A stretch of DNA of 64,000 nucleotides from Benincasa hispida (GCF_009727055.1 NC_052350.1:14147658-14211657), one strand, 5' to 3'. Positions 1 through 11,687 are shown, numbered from the stretch's first letter. Program-made: numbers and translations. Notes: a model not told the origin generated them from the sequence alone.

Positions 1-194
1 CAAGGGTTGAGTTAGTTTAGATTTTATTTTAGTTTGGGTTGGGTTAAAAATTTTAAAAAATATTAAATTCAGGTCGGGTCTTGGGTTACCCCATTTTAGG
101 GTTAGGGCGATCCGACCTGAATATATATATATATAATGAAATAAATGGGTCACGCCATGCGGAGCATATTTTTACTTTTTTATTTTATGTATAT

Positions 195-235
195 CTATAT
201 ATCTATCTATCTATAGATAGATAGATAGATATATG
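195..235. repeat. (TCTA)n/(TAGA)n palindromic microsatellite
   Basis: A TCTA tract runs directly into a TAGA tract, making a perfect AT-rich palindrome. An (AT)n tract lies just upstream at 120-137. Simple-sequence variation is likely here. Confidence 0.9.
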
Positions 236-344
236 AAAAAAATAGAAATTGTTTTGTCCATCCATGCACCACACTTGAAACCCTCGCCGCGCCCCTCCCC
301 TTGCCAGTCGATTTCTGATCGAATCGCCGCTCCCCTCGTCGTTT

Positions 345-490
345 CCATTGCCAGTCAGTCGACTCCCATTGCCAATCAGTCGCCACTTCCATTGCCAGTT
401 AGTCGACTCCCATTGCCAATCAGTCATCGGTCAGTCGACTCCCATCACCAGTTAGTCGCCGCTTTCATCGCCAATCAGTCGACTCCCACG
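345..490 (+). repeat. GC-richer minisatellite with CCATTGCCAGTCAGTCG-like units
   Basis: Units based on CCATTGCCARTCAGTCG and CGACTCCCATTGCC alternate about seven times with small substitutions. The surrounding 250-540 block is markedly richer in GC than its neighbours and can be read in one open frame on the plus strand, with a repeated PIANQS-like peptide, but I see no known domain. It lies upstream of the hAT transposase exons, so a role as part of that element's 5' leader or promoter is possible; this is inference. Confidence 0.75.
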
Positions 491-699
491 CCTCACATCT
501 CCACCTCGTCAGATCTGGTCGCCGCCTCGCTTACTGCTCCAAGCTTCATGAACGACTCATCATCAATGGTATTTTCTTTAATAAACCAAGTAGATAACAT
601 TTTGTTGTAGGGAGATTTGTATGAATTCCTTGAATTTCAAATCAGATAACATTAATTTTTATTGTAGGGAGATTTGTATGGATGCCCTGAAAAGATAAT

Positions 700-905
700 A
701 TTTTGTTGACATTTGTATGCATTTTGTTCAATCAGATACTTCTGTATGCAAAACGTTAACATTTGAATGCATTTTGTATGCAAAATGTTAGTATGCATTT
801 TGTTGACATTTGTATGCATTTTGTTCAAATATCATTTTGTTGACATTTGAAAAGTTAACATTTTGTTGACATTTCAAATAGATACTTATGTATGCAAAAT
901 GTTAT
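700..905 (+). repeat. Short degenerate repeats of ATTTTGTTGACATTTGTATGC
   Basis: The words ATTTTGTTGACATTT and GTATGCAAAATGTTA recur at least six times in various order. This lies between the minisatellite and the first transposase exon and may be hAT subterminal repeats, or just decayed tandem DNA. Confidence 0.6.
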
Positions 906-1069
906 ATAGCCTTAATTACAAAAGTTGGGTCAAATCACATTCAATTTAACCGTTTATTTGTGCCATTCAATTCATCAATTGTTCCATTTAATCGTGATTG
1001 ATTAATACATTAATTTTTGTTCAATCTCGTAGTATCTTGAGAACAGTTAGATTCTTCAAAGTCGTCACA

Positions 1070-3375
1070 ATGGACACGAAATCAGACACTGCTGAATCAC
1101 CATTTTCAAACTTCCTCGTGAGTAAACTAATTTAATTTTTATTGTGTAGTGTGTACATATACTGATGATTAATCTTTATACATGAGTTGTTTGTTTGTTG
1201 TTATGAGTTAATTGAGAAGCTAGTATTTTTTTTTAATTGTATAGGTAGGTATAATTAGTTGTTTACTAGTTTCATTTATTTTATAGATGGACAGTAGTAG
1301 TGGTAATGTAAGTGGAATCGGTAATAATGAAATGCCTCCTCCTCCTCCTAATGTTAGCCAAACTCTTAAAAATATACCACCTTTACCTCCCAAGTCCAAT
1401 CGAAAGAGACCTAATAAACCAACCTCATCTGTGTGGGATCATTTCACAAAAATGGAAGCAAGTGCTAATGATGGAGCTAGGTGCAAGTGTAACTATTGTG
1501 ATAAAGATTACGCATGTGATAGTAATCCTTGTGGAACTAGTACTTTATGGAAGCACATAAGAAATCAATGTAAGAAATACCCATATAAAGAAAAAGAAAA
1601 AGGACAAACCACCTTAACTCTCGTACTATCAAATGATGGAAAAGGAGTCAATGCTAGTAACTTTGTGACGACATTGATTAACCAAACATGCGCTAAGATG
1701 ATAATTATGAATGAGTTATCGTTCAAATTTGTTGAGACAGAGGGTTTTAGACACTTTGTAGTGTTTCGTGTCCTAAGTTTGATGTTTCATCGAGAGTCAC
1801 AATCGCTAGAGATGTATATCAACTTTATCTTGAGGAAAAAAAAAGTTGAAATCATTTCTAGTTAAAAGCTCTCAAAGAGTTTGTCTTACTACTGACACAT
1901 GGACTTCACTACAAAATGTGAACTACATGGTCATCACTACACATTTTATTGATTCTGAATGGGTTTTGCATAAGAAGATTTTGAGTTTTTGTCAAGTTGC
2001 TAATCATAAGGGGAGACTATTGGGAAGATGATTGAGAGTTGTTTGTTTGAATGGGGGATTGAAATTTTTTTTTCCATCACCGTTGAAGTTCTAATGATGT
2101 GGTTATTTCTTATGTTAAGAGAAGACTTAAAATTGGAAATCGGTTATTTTAGATGGAGAACTATTACACATGAGGTGTTGTGCCCACATTATTAATCTTA
2201 TTGTGAATGATGGACTGAAAGATATGCATGACTCTATTGCTAATGTTCGTAATGCTGTGAGATATGTTCGATCATCACCTAGGAGAATGGAAAAATTTAA
2301 AGCTTGCGTGAAACAAGAAAAAATTCAGTGTAAGGCTCTTGTTTGTTTAGATGTGGCAACTACGTGAAATTCTACTTATTTAATGCTTGAACATGCAATT
2401 AAATTTGAGAAAGAGAACTTTAGAGGAGGAGAAAGAGGACTCAGATTTTGTTGATTACTTCGAGGAAGATGATCGTGTAAATAAAAGATTGAAGCCCCAT
2501 GTATATCTGATTGGTTGACTATAGGTGTGTTTATCAAGTTTTTAAAGAGGTTTTATGATACCACCACAACCATAAGTGGATCTTTATATGTGACTTCTAA
2601 TGTTGGTTATAAGAAAATTAATAAAATTCAGTTTGCTTAAAATGAATGGAGCAACAATACCAACTTTGTTCTAAGTATGATGGCTATGAATATGAAGACC
2701 AAGTTTGATAAGAATTGGGGTTCGCTTGAAAAAAATGAATAAATTGATGTTTGTGGCTATGGTGATTGATCCTCGGTACAAGTTAAAGTATTTGAATTAT
2801 TGTCTTTCCAATGTTTATGACAGTGATGTGGTTAAGGATATGGTTGAGAGTGTGAAATTATATTTGTATCATCTATATGACTTTTACAAATCACATAATA
2901 CTTCACTTCGAGGTAGTCATAGTACCAATGATTCTCAACAATAAAAAGTTGTCAATATAAATGAAGATGATCATAGGGTGAACGAAGATATAGGTGATCC
3001 ATGGATAAATTTTAAGAGGTTGAGAGAAAGAAAGTTCTTTGGAAGTGGAGAATGATTTGTCTTCTTATTTGTCTAACAAGGTTATAAAAGATAAAATAAT
3101 TTTGAGATATTGTATTGGTGGAAAATGAATGGCTAAAAATATCCCATTTTATCAAAAATTGTTCGAGATGTTTTGACAGTTCCGATATCTACAGTCGCTT
3201 TGGAATCTGCGTTTAGTACAAGAGGGAGGATTCTTAATTCCTTTCAAAGTTCTTTGACTCCAAAAATAGTGGAGATCTTGATATGTACACAAAATTGGAT
3301 TCGTGGGAGTTACTAGATCTCCATCCACAACTTGAAGAGTTAGAGACTTGGGAAAATATTGAGTCGGGTAATTAA
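1070..3375 (+). pseudogene. hAT transposase pseudogene (BED zinc finger, RICESLEEPER/DAYSLEEPER-like)
   Basis: A short first exon can be read from ATG 1070 to a GTGAGT donor after 1117, and the next exon starts after ATAG at 1287. Residues from 1287 include a proline run, then a BED zinc finger (SSVWDHF, a CxxC pair, then H and C) near 1425-1590. The frame breaks near 1835-1865; transposase blocks resume in other frames: LTTDTWTS near 1885, RCCAHIINLIV near 2170, a DPRYKL block near 2770, and the hAT C-terminal dimerisation motif (ISTVALESAFSTRGR, then SLTPKIVE) at about 3186-3290. Several stops and frameshifts separate these blocks, so no full protein can be made. The family binds its own termini and cuts and pastes the element; BED fingers bind DNA. 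Identification is secure, but the exon structure upstream of 1287 is inferred. Confidence 0.85.
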
Positions 3376-4030
3376 ATGAATTTTTTAATGTACATATCTA
3401 ACCTGTTTAATGCTCAAATAATTAATATATTTAATTTTGCATGATTTGTTTTGTAGAGAGTCCATCCTCCTCCATTGTTTTGAAATAAGAAGGTGAATTT
3501 GAAGTATAATGATGATTTTAATGGTAAGTTTTACTACCATAAAATCAAATATTATTACTACTTATAAATGATCCTTTTGGTTTAATGTATTTGTAATTTT
3601 TTTAGGAATTGAAAAGTAAAGAGATCAAAGAATCAAAAATGAAAAAGAAAACTCACTCAAGTCATTCTTTATGCTCATGGTGCTTTTGAATGATTTAGAA
3701 TTTTATATAATAAGTCAATAGTTATTATTAAACTTGGACTTTTTATTGAACTTGGAATGATTGTTATTGAACTTTGAGTAGAGATGTTGAACTTGAACAT
3801 TTGAATTGAATTATTTGAGGAAGTTTCTTTTGAAGTTTATATTGAATTTATGGTGGTTGTATTTTGTCGATGCTAAAATTTCACATAGTTGCATATGAAG
3901 TTTATTGATCCACAAAGATCAAATTGTTCAATAGAGAATGATTAAGGAAGTAACGAAAAAAAGTCAAATTAAAAATTAAAAAAACCGGTGACCCAACCCA
4001 AAAATTTTGGGTTGGGTTGACCCTCCAAAA

Positions 4031-4430
4031 ATGAACTAATAGGGTTCATTATTAGTCAATCCGAATTTTTGGGTTGGTCCACAAAATTCTTCCAACCCGA
4101 CCCAACCCGAATTATGTACGCCCCTATGTAGGATAAACAGTTCGTTATAATTTATTTTTTCTTTTTAATAAAAAATATATAAATTTATCCACAACAACTG
4201 AACTAATAACTAAAATCTCATAAAATATATAAATGAACTAATAGGGTTCATTATTAGCCAATTCAAATTTTTGGGTTGGTTCATAAAATTATCCAATCCG
4301 GACCATGTACACTCCTAGTTGGGTTGGGTTGGGTTGTCAGTTATAATTTATTTTTTTATTTTTAATAAAAAATATATAAATTTATCCACAACAAATGACT
4401 AATAACTAAAATCTCATAAAATTCAAATGT
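4031..4430 (+). repeat. Tandem duplication (about 200 bp) of the hAT right terminus plus flank
   Basis: The sequence from ATGAACTAATAGGGTTC at 4031 repeats from 4233. Each copy includes the hAT terminus (ATGTACGCCCCTA in copy one, ATGTACACTCCTA in copy two) and about 95 bp of AT-rich flank containing AAATTTATCCACAACAA. The copies differ by scattered substitutions and by an extra GGGTTGGGTTGGG run in copy two. Confidence 0.85.
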
Positions 4431-4679
4431 TAAATACCAAATATCTATGATATTTGTTGCAAACTTTAAACAAAGACAAATATTATAATAATTTTAAAAG
4501 AAAATATATAAAAAAAATCAAATTAATCAATACAAAGTAATCAAACTTAAAATAAAGATAAATATCACAATAATTTTAAAAGAAAATATAAAAAATTTTC
4601 AAATTAATCAATTCAAGGTAATCAAACTTTAAAGAAAAAGAAATATATATGTATTTTATTAATATATATAAAATTCCGG

Positions 4680-4856
4680 TTGAATTTTAGTCAACCCAAT
4701 TTTTTTTAGTCAATCCATAACCCATCTCAACCCAACAAAAATATAAAAAGTTTAACCCAACCCAATTCAAGAAGAAAACTAATCCAATCCAATCGTTACA
4801 TTTTTGGATTGGATAGTCCGAGCTGTTCGGATTGTCAAGTTATTTGAACATCCCTA
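4680..4856. mobile_element. Possible second hAT terminus, non-autonomous remnant
   Basis: CAACCCAA and CCAATCCAATC runs lead to TTATTTGAACATCCCTA at 4840-4856, the layout of a plant hAT right end (TAGGGATGTTCAAATAA in reverse). The left end is not clear; GGGTTGGGTTGGG at 4320 is a candidate. There is no coding sequence. Confidence 0.4.
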
Positions 4857-6500
4857 TGGAATAGTTCAAAAAATTGAAATTCATTATTTATAAAGGGAAT
4901 ATAACTATAATTGAAAAGCAACTATTGATATAAAGTTACACTTTAGTACTTTAATTAATTGATTTTCTACTAGTTTAAAAAATGTGACTTTTACACTCTT
5001 GAAGATTGTTAGGCATGGGATTTTTTTTTTTTTTTTTTTCATTTTATGTATAGTAAGGTTGTTTTTAAAAAAAATTATTTAGAATATGTTCTTTTTTCTT
5101 TTTTAAGAAATTTATTTAGCATATGTCAAGTTGACTGAGATCTGCATAAAAATGTTAGGTTTCATTTGAGTTTGTAGTAGCTTTTAAAATAATTGTTAGT
5201 AATTGTGCTTCTTGAAAAATCAGTCAGGTATAGAAGTAAAAAATGTTAGGTAAATTTTAATTTTAAATTAAAAAAAACTAGTTAGTGTGTTTGATAAATT
5301 AATACTAAATTAGTATAATTTAGTTATATAATTATTTGAAAAATGTATATGATTTGAATTGCAACGTTAATTAAAAAAATATATGATTTAAAAAAATAAT
5401 TGATATAAGAATATGAATGGACTATAATCTAAAATTTTCTAATTTTAAAAGTAATTTTAGATAGATTGATAAATAAATTGATTTACTAAATAATATAGAG
5501 GATTAATATTATGTAAAAATAGGTTTTGAAGATTTTAAAAATAATTCTAAACGCGTGAAGATTCAATGAATTATTCCAAACTATTAAAGAGACATCGATG
5601 CATTTGGCGTAATTGAAGGAAAATTAATATTAGGTCGGAATGATGCTGTGGTTGGCTCGTGCATAATTAATGGAGCCAATATCCTGTTTTTAAAATCAAA
5701 ATTATTATACCATTTTCATTGATTTTTCTTTTGGTCCCGTCGGTACTTTATCAAACATTTCATATTTTCCATTTTCTTGACTTAGTCTCTTTCCAATATT
5801 AATGACAAAGTACTCTTCCACAAGGCAACAATTTTGTGGTTTGATTTTTGGTCTTGTTTACAGAATTTTGTGGCATGAAAATTTATGCAGTGTCTTTTTC
5901 AAATCTTCTAATTTTCTTTTCTAGGAAATTATGAAAAATTGAGAAGTTGATATTTAAAATGGATATTGGTGCTTGTTAGAACAAAAAAACGGAAGATATA
6001 AGAAAATAAAGTTAGTAAGCACAACTCACGTAAGTGTGTACCTTCAATAAAAATATTGATGTTGGATATATCAATATCCATCAATATTTTTGTTAATTAA
6101 AGAATTTATAAAATGTATATAAATAAATAATTAAAATGTTTTTCCTTCTCAACTAACTTATGGATCTTGTTATATTAGTATACATCTTCATATTGGGATT
6201 ACTCCATGGTGTATGCATGTATGCCCATGTTGGTTGGTTGATTAAGGGTTAAGAGTCGAGTGAGGCCCAAAGCCCCACGAGCAGACCCAAACCCCAAGAA
6301 AACAAGAGGTTACATAGGGGATCCTCGAGTTCCAGGTCAACCAATCGAACTTGAGGGATTGCACACACACACACAAATAAATAAATAAATAACTAAGCTT
6401 GAGATTGGTACTCTACAACCTCGAGGACCGAAAATAACCTAGCCAAACTAGAGATTGGTGCTCCACAACTTCGAAGGCCACAACCATCCTAATACCGTTG
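4857..6500. other. Intergenic AT-rich DNA without a recognisable gene
   Basis: I see no coding region. A poly-T run sits at about 5022-5039, and a palindromic GATATATCAATATCC stretch at 6060-6090 is related to the repeats at 61951-62275. A (CA)n-(AAAT)n microsatellite is at 6362-6393. Confidence 0.6.
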
Positions 6501-6760
6501 ACATTACACATAACCCCAAGCATGTATCATATAGAATGCTTTATAAATAACCTCATATTGACAACCCCAAGGGGAGGCAAGCAAGTAACTCCAAGTTAGA
6601 AACTCTAACTCTCGTTATGTTACTAGTTGAACTAAATAATTTTCGTATTAACTTAGGCATTAGAATGTATTTGGCTCGACACCACACCAGTTTAAGTACT
6701 CTTACACAAATACCTACAGTGACATGTCCAACTCAGAGGAGTGGGCTAGAAGATTTGCAA
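6500..6760 (+). mobile_element. Possible old Ty3-gypsy LTR fragment
   Basis: The phrase ACTTAGGCATTAGAATG followed by TTGGCTCGACACCACACC resembles a motif common in plant Ty3-gypsy LTRs (ACTTAAGCATCGGAG, then a GACACCAC block). No LTR boundaries, primer site or coding sequence can be assigned, and the stretch could be a chance likeness. Confidence 0.35.
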
Positions 6761-6806
6761 GAGACTAGCATGAAGTTTCTTATGCCAATAATATATATTA
6801 GTTAGC

Positions 6807-6978
6807 TTAAATTACAAATTGGGTTCCTATAGTTTTTGTTAAAAACTTCATTAATAGTCTCTTTTTAGAAACTATTTAGAAGGGTTTTTTGAAACGATAT
6901 GGACTAAACTCTAATTATAAACTATATGAACTAAATTCTAACTTTTTCGAAACCATAGGGATCAAATTTGCAATTTAA
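6807..6978. mobile_element. Short MITE with terminal inverted repeats
   Basis: The left end TTAAATTACAAATTGGGTTC pairs with the right end read in reverse, TTAAATTGCAAATTTGATCC. The 172-bp body is AT-rich and largely self-complementary with no coding sequence. The superfamily is not resolved, because no clean target duplication can be fixed. Confidence 0.65.
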
Positions 6979-7597
6979 CCTATTTGTTAATATTTATTTT
7001 ATTCTTAAATTTCTAATTTTAATATATATATACCATGAAGAATTGAGAAATTCAAACCATAAATCTCTTAGTTGCTAACATATACTATATATCAGTTGAG
7101 TTATGCTCGCTTCGATAATAAAAGCAATATTTCATCTTATCTTTTCAAACAATGTTATAAATAAACGAAATTGATTGATGTGACATGCTTGATGATAATT
7201 TTTTTAATGTTTAAATCATATTTTGGTCTAAATTTAAATAGACATTAAACTTTTAAAAACGTTTGTTTTAGTACCTGAACTTCTAAAAAGTGTTTGTTTT
7301 AGTCTCTGTAATTAAAATTTTGTTAAAACTTATACAAAAATATGAGACTGCATATAGTTTTGGGATCTAGATGTGTTGAGTAAGATGAATATGAAGTAAA
7401 ATGTCAACTACCAATGCACCAAAATAGTGAAAGACCAAAATTTTGAACGAAAAATGACTTTCATTTTACCCACATATTCAATACAAAATCACTTTACCAC
7501 TTTATTCAAGATTGAAACTATAGATTTTTTTAGCACGGCTAACTTAATTGGTATGTTAGTCATCCAAAAATATGAGTCACACTAATAGAAAAAGAGA

Positions 7598-7790
7598 CTT
7601 TCTCGACGTCGATGTCGGGAGTTATGATAACTCTCGATGCCGTATAGTTGTCGTCGGGAGTTCTCACAAACTTCCGATGGGTACAAAAGAGGCGTCAAGA
7701 GTTTGGACCAAACTCTCGACGCATTAATGAGAACATCAAGAGTTTGGTCCAAACTCCTGACAACTTACGAGAACCCGTCGGGAGATGGAC
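7598..7790. repeat. CACTA left subterminal repeats
   Basis: Inverted and direct copies of GTCGGGAGTT, CTCGACGC and AGAGTTTGG(A/T)CC occur about eight times. In En/Spm elements such arrays bind the TNPA-type accessory protein; that role here is inferred from position. Confidence 0.75.
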
Positions 7791-8025
7791 TTTAAAACCC
7801 CAGATCTGTCATCAGTATGCAAATCTGATTGTTCAAACCATTCAACTCTAGCAGAGAGTCGTCGCTGGTCTTCCTCCTCTCTGTTCTCTCTGTTCGTCCG
7901 TTTAACCAAATCCAGGCATTGCATGTCCCTCTCTGCCTTTGTCTCCGACCATCGCGTGAATCTCGTCTATCTTCGGTTGTCGCGTCCCTCTCCTCCTTCG
8001 TCTTTCCACTAATTTCCGTTGAAAG
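7790..8025 (+). other. Exon-like pyrimidine-rich leader ending in a GTAAGT donor
   Basis: This GC-richer, CT-rich stretch directly inside the CACTA left end finishes in GTTGAAAG followed by a GTAAGTTT donor at 8026, with T-rich intron-like sequence after it. It looks like a 5' untranslated exon of a lost element gene. No downstream coding exon is recognised, and the short overlapping open frames in it have no known domain. Confidence 0.35.
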
Positions 8026-8904
8026 GTAAGTTTATTCTCATTTAATTTTTTGTTTTTTTGTATTTTTTGGTTTATTTTATTAAAAAATAAATTAGAGAAG
8101 AAGAAGAAGTATTTGGTATTCTAAGGGGATGGCTTTGGTACTTTTTGGCCTTAAAAAAAAGAAGTATTTGGTGATTTTTTTTTATATATAATTTCCTAAA
8201 ATATTAAGTATCGCTTAGAATATTTTTTGAGAAATTAAAGATTATATTAGTTATTTGTATCCTATGGTTGAAGTTGGAGATTTGGTTGGCTTTGAAATTC
8301 TCTCTATTTGACATCCCACTTATGATGTTGTTAACTTATTATGTTGTGCTTTAGTTAGTTTTGTTTGAAGGGATTATGTTTATATGTCGTATATGTTTTT
8401 AATTTTCAAGGATGGAGGTTGATGTCGTGTTTGTTGTACTTCATTTACGGTGCATTATTATTGAATTTAATTTAATATATCAATTTTAAGTTAACTACAT
8501 GTGTTTGTTTATCGTTTTAACTTTGTATTCTGTGTGTCTGTGTATGTATTGTGAATATATATCTCTTCATTTCAAACATTTGCTTTACGCTTGCTTAATT
8601 ATTTTTTATAAATAAATAAAAATATTGAGAAAAAATAAGAATGAAATAATTATCAAATAGAAGAATAAAAGGTAAAAAAAATGTTAAAGAAGGAATGAAG
8701 AATTTGTTGATAAATTGATATTCTAATTATAGTGAACATTGTGAAATTTGCCAATATATTGCTATCCTGTAATTATGGTAGCAAAGTAGTCAGTCATCAT
8801 CGAATTAGAACTTAGGTATGATTAGTTGATAGTGAATTGTGGACTATCCTGCAGTTATAGTAGTTGTGTTTTTTTGTTGTGGGGGTTAAATTGTTTTTGT
8901 TGGT

Positions 8905-9580
8905 TATTAAAATTGTTTGTGCTAAGTTTGAATGTCGGGAAGGGAGGGGGGTTGAACTGCATTTATTCGTTGAGATTAGATTTGGCGTAGTGTGGTTAAT
9001 AACATTATTTTGTATGACTCATTAAAGTGGTATGCATTTATTCATGAAGATTAGTTTGTTTGTGCTAAATCTGAATGTCGGGAGGAGGGGGGAGGGGGGT
9101 TAAATTTCACTTATTCATCAAGATTAGATATCACATAGTTTGGTTAATAGCATTATTTTGTAAAACTCTTTAAAATGGTATGCATTTATTCATGAAGATT
9201 AAATTGCCAGAAGGGGGGAGGGGAGGGGTTGAATTATGTTTATGAATTACCTAAATGTTGTTTATGTTTATTCATGTTAAGTTTGAATGTTAGGAAGGAG
9301 GAGTTGAATTGTGTTTATTCATCAAGATTAGATTTGACATAGTTTGGTTAATAGAATTGTCTTGTAGGACTCAATAAAGTGGTATACATCTATTCATGAA
9401 GATTAGATTGATCAAGTTTAATTCCTAAACTTGTAGTTCTTGTACTTTTGTTGGGTGGATGAGGGGTTTGAATTATCTAAGGGTTGTTTATGTTAAGTTT
9501 GAATGTTGGGAAGAGGGTTTGAATTGTATTTATTCATCGAAATTAGATTTGGCGTTGTTTGGTTAATAATAATGTGCACT
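8905..9580 (+). repeat. Four diverged copies of a unit of about 145 bp with G-rich boxes, inside the CACTA element
   Basis: Each unit holds TGCTAAGTTTGAATGTCGGG, a run of G tracts, then TTTATTCATCAAGATTAGAT, a GGTTAATA word, and ATTTATTCATGAAGATTAG. Units begin near 8918, 9058, 9270 and 9490. The G-run boxes at 8937-8952, 9079-9099 and 9213-9228 contain closely spaced runs of three or more G, a pattern compatible with G-quadruplex folding. No open frame is preserved between copies. Confidence 0.75.
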
Positions 9581-10006
9581 AATGTCTCAATTTAAATAAA
9601 TTGTAGGTAACTTTGATGTTTTCAAGGAGCATTTTTTGGAGTCACGAGCTCACTACATGGTCATCACACTTTCTCTTATATGTTCTCTAGATGTATTTTT
9701 GTGGACCACTAATCTATATCTATTATTATCTACTACACTTTTCTCTCTTTTATATGAAAATAATATTAAGGACGACTTTGTTTAAAAGAATGTGAAAACT
9801 TTAGATTTCTTATTGTTGATTTGGGTTCAATTTTAGGTTATCTATGTCCAATTTTTTTAAAAAAATCAAAGCAATTATTGGTATATAAAAGAAAAAGGCA
9901 AAATCTTCTGACAATGGCTTCGAGAGTAGGAATATCTTCCAACGAAGTAAACAGGTATCAGGAGAATGAAACAGGAAAGGGATTTGGTGTACCAAACACC
10001 CGACAA

Positions 10007-10205
10007 TGTTAATCCCGTCGAGAGATATAAGAGTACCGCCGATGAGGCATTGACCCCACTGGGAGATATAAACTACCGACGACGTATATACAGTTTTGAG
10101 AGTTATATAAACTCCCGACCATGTGACATTGCACGTCGGGAGTTTGTCTCCCAACGCCTATTTCTCAGTTATTCTCCCGACGACATTCTGTTCATCGGGA
10201 GTGTT
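10007..10205. repeat. CACTA right subterminal repeats
   Basis: Repeated CGTCGGGAG, CTCCCGACC and CCGACGAC words in both orientations mirror those at 7598-7790. The array is cut off at 10201, where the first nested LTR starts (TGTTGGGGATGATGCCC). Confidence 0.75.
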
Positions 10206-11687
10206 GGGGATGATGCCCTAAACTCTCGTTGGGTCCTGTAGTTTGTAAACATAGTTTTGAACAAACGCTTTTCATGTAATAATATATGATATTTTCTTCA
10301 CTATTATCTATGGAACATTGGATGTTTCAATTTCTTTACCACAAACTAATAAACTAAGATCCCTGGTTGTTATTTGTAACTTAAGCATGTTTGTGGAGAC
10401 ATATAGGTGGATCATGCCTTAAGTGATAACCAAAATGTCTATAATATATGGATATAGGAGGGAAACTTTATGTTGGTAACGCTACGGATGCAGCCCGCTT
10501 TGTAGAATAGTTACAAGTGTTTCAACTTGCTATAGATGGTCTGATCCTGATCATTCAGTGTTATAGTCTTGCCTTGAGCGGGGGCATCCTATACAAAGGA
10601 ATTTGTATAAGACCGGACCATAAAGTGTTATAGTCTCGTTATATAACGTCGTTCATGACAGAGACTTCACTTCACTAGGATGACCATAGGTAACATGACT
10701 TCAATCCTAAATGAGTTGAGAACTCTTGCCTTTGAGGGCAGTCATTTGATTTGCATGGGTGCGAGTGGCCATATCGCCGACTCAAACCTACCACTTTGGA
10801 GATTTGTCTGATTTAGAAGTTGGGAACTCAGCTACATAATATGGAATTCACTCCTTCCCTGAAGCAGGGGTAAGTAGATAGATTGCTCCCTTAAGAACTT
10901 ATTCCAAAGCTTGAATGATGTGGTGCCACACACCTTCTCATGGCCTGAGAGGTGTCCACACATAATAGAACTATATTGTATTATTCTTAGAGGAATCAGT
11001 GGTACTTAAGAAGTTAGATGTAGTTACAGGAGCAAAATGGTAAATTAGCCCAGTTGTACTAACGAGAATCTGTGAAGGGTTATCGTATAAAATTACCTAA
11101 ATGATCATCTAGTGTTTTCTAAACGATCGCGTGCCTGAGCGTTTTACTAAACGATCATCTATACGATATCGCCCCTTTTACTACACGATCGTTTATCTTT
11201 ACCTAAACGATCAAGCATCTATCTTACGATAGATATTCGATATCTCCCACTTGCTTGATCGTGGTAAATGATCGTCCCTTCCTCCTTCCTTCTACCAAAT
11301 TCAACAGAGCCCACACCTTTTGGATTCTCACTCCGAGAATATTGAGAGTTCTAAGTGGTGGTGTCTTTTCTGCTGCCGAGTTCGTGAGTAGTCCATTCGT
11401 GGGTAGACAATGATTTTGTGGATGAAAGCTTGGAAAATCTCAGTGAGAGCGAGAGGTGTAGTCCGTTTGACAAGAGCGAGATTTCTGTGAAGAAGGGTTC
11501 TTCAATTGGTATGTATCTTATTCTCTTTGTTGATTAAAGTTTCAAAGCATGCCTGTAATTTATTGTTAATGCATATCTTGTATGTTTGATTGTGAATGTT
11601 GTAATTCTGTCACAATGAGTTTGGAACGATCTTGCTTCCGCTTAGAGGTACTCTTTGATGATAGTTCATACAGAGAGATGATCTTCT
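10202..11687 (+). mobile_element. Solo LTR, family copy A
   Basis: Starts TGTTGGGGATGATGCCCTAA, the family start also seen at 11688, 14058, 18709 and 18940 and, reversed, at 16469, 24187 and 35457. Shares the conserved interior (GTGGAGACAT, GATCCTGATCATTCA, GCAGGGGTAAGTAGA, GTTAGATGTA). Near 11090-11285 it carries many palindromic ACGATCGT-like motifs, then TTCTCACTCCGAGAATA at about 11326. It ends abruptly against copy B without the usual CCTTCA end, so it is probably truncated. No coding sequence, primer site or polypurine tract is attached. Confidence 0.7.

Larger units (their letters stand above)
1..4126 (+). mobile_element. Decayed hAT-superfamily DNA transposon, left end cut by the window edge
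   Basis: The right terminus is seen around 4081-4126, where GGGTTGGGTC-type subterminal repeats (here as ACCCAACCCGAA) lead into the end ATGTACGCCCCTA, the reverse complement of the TAGGGGCGTACAT start common in plant hAT elements. Similar GGGTTGGGTT and GGTCGGGTC tracts lie at 35-120, so the left terminus is at or just before base 1. Between them is a transposase coding region with a BED zinc finger and a hAT dimerisation domain, broken by frameshifts and stops. The 8-bp target duplication expected for hAT cannot be tested because the left end is missing. The element is non-functional as a source of transposase. Confidence 0.8.

Noticed and set aside
95..110. TTTTAGGGTTAGGG resembling plant telomere repeat
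   Set aside because: Only about two units, within hAT subterminal GGGTT-rich sequence.
9810..10241. Open frames on both strands over the CACTA right arm
   Set aside because: They reflect the inverted GTCGGGAG repeats; no transposase motifs.
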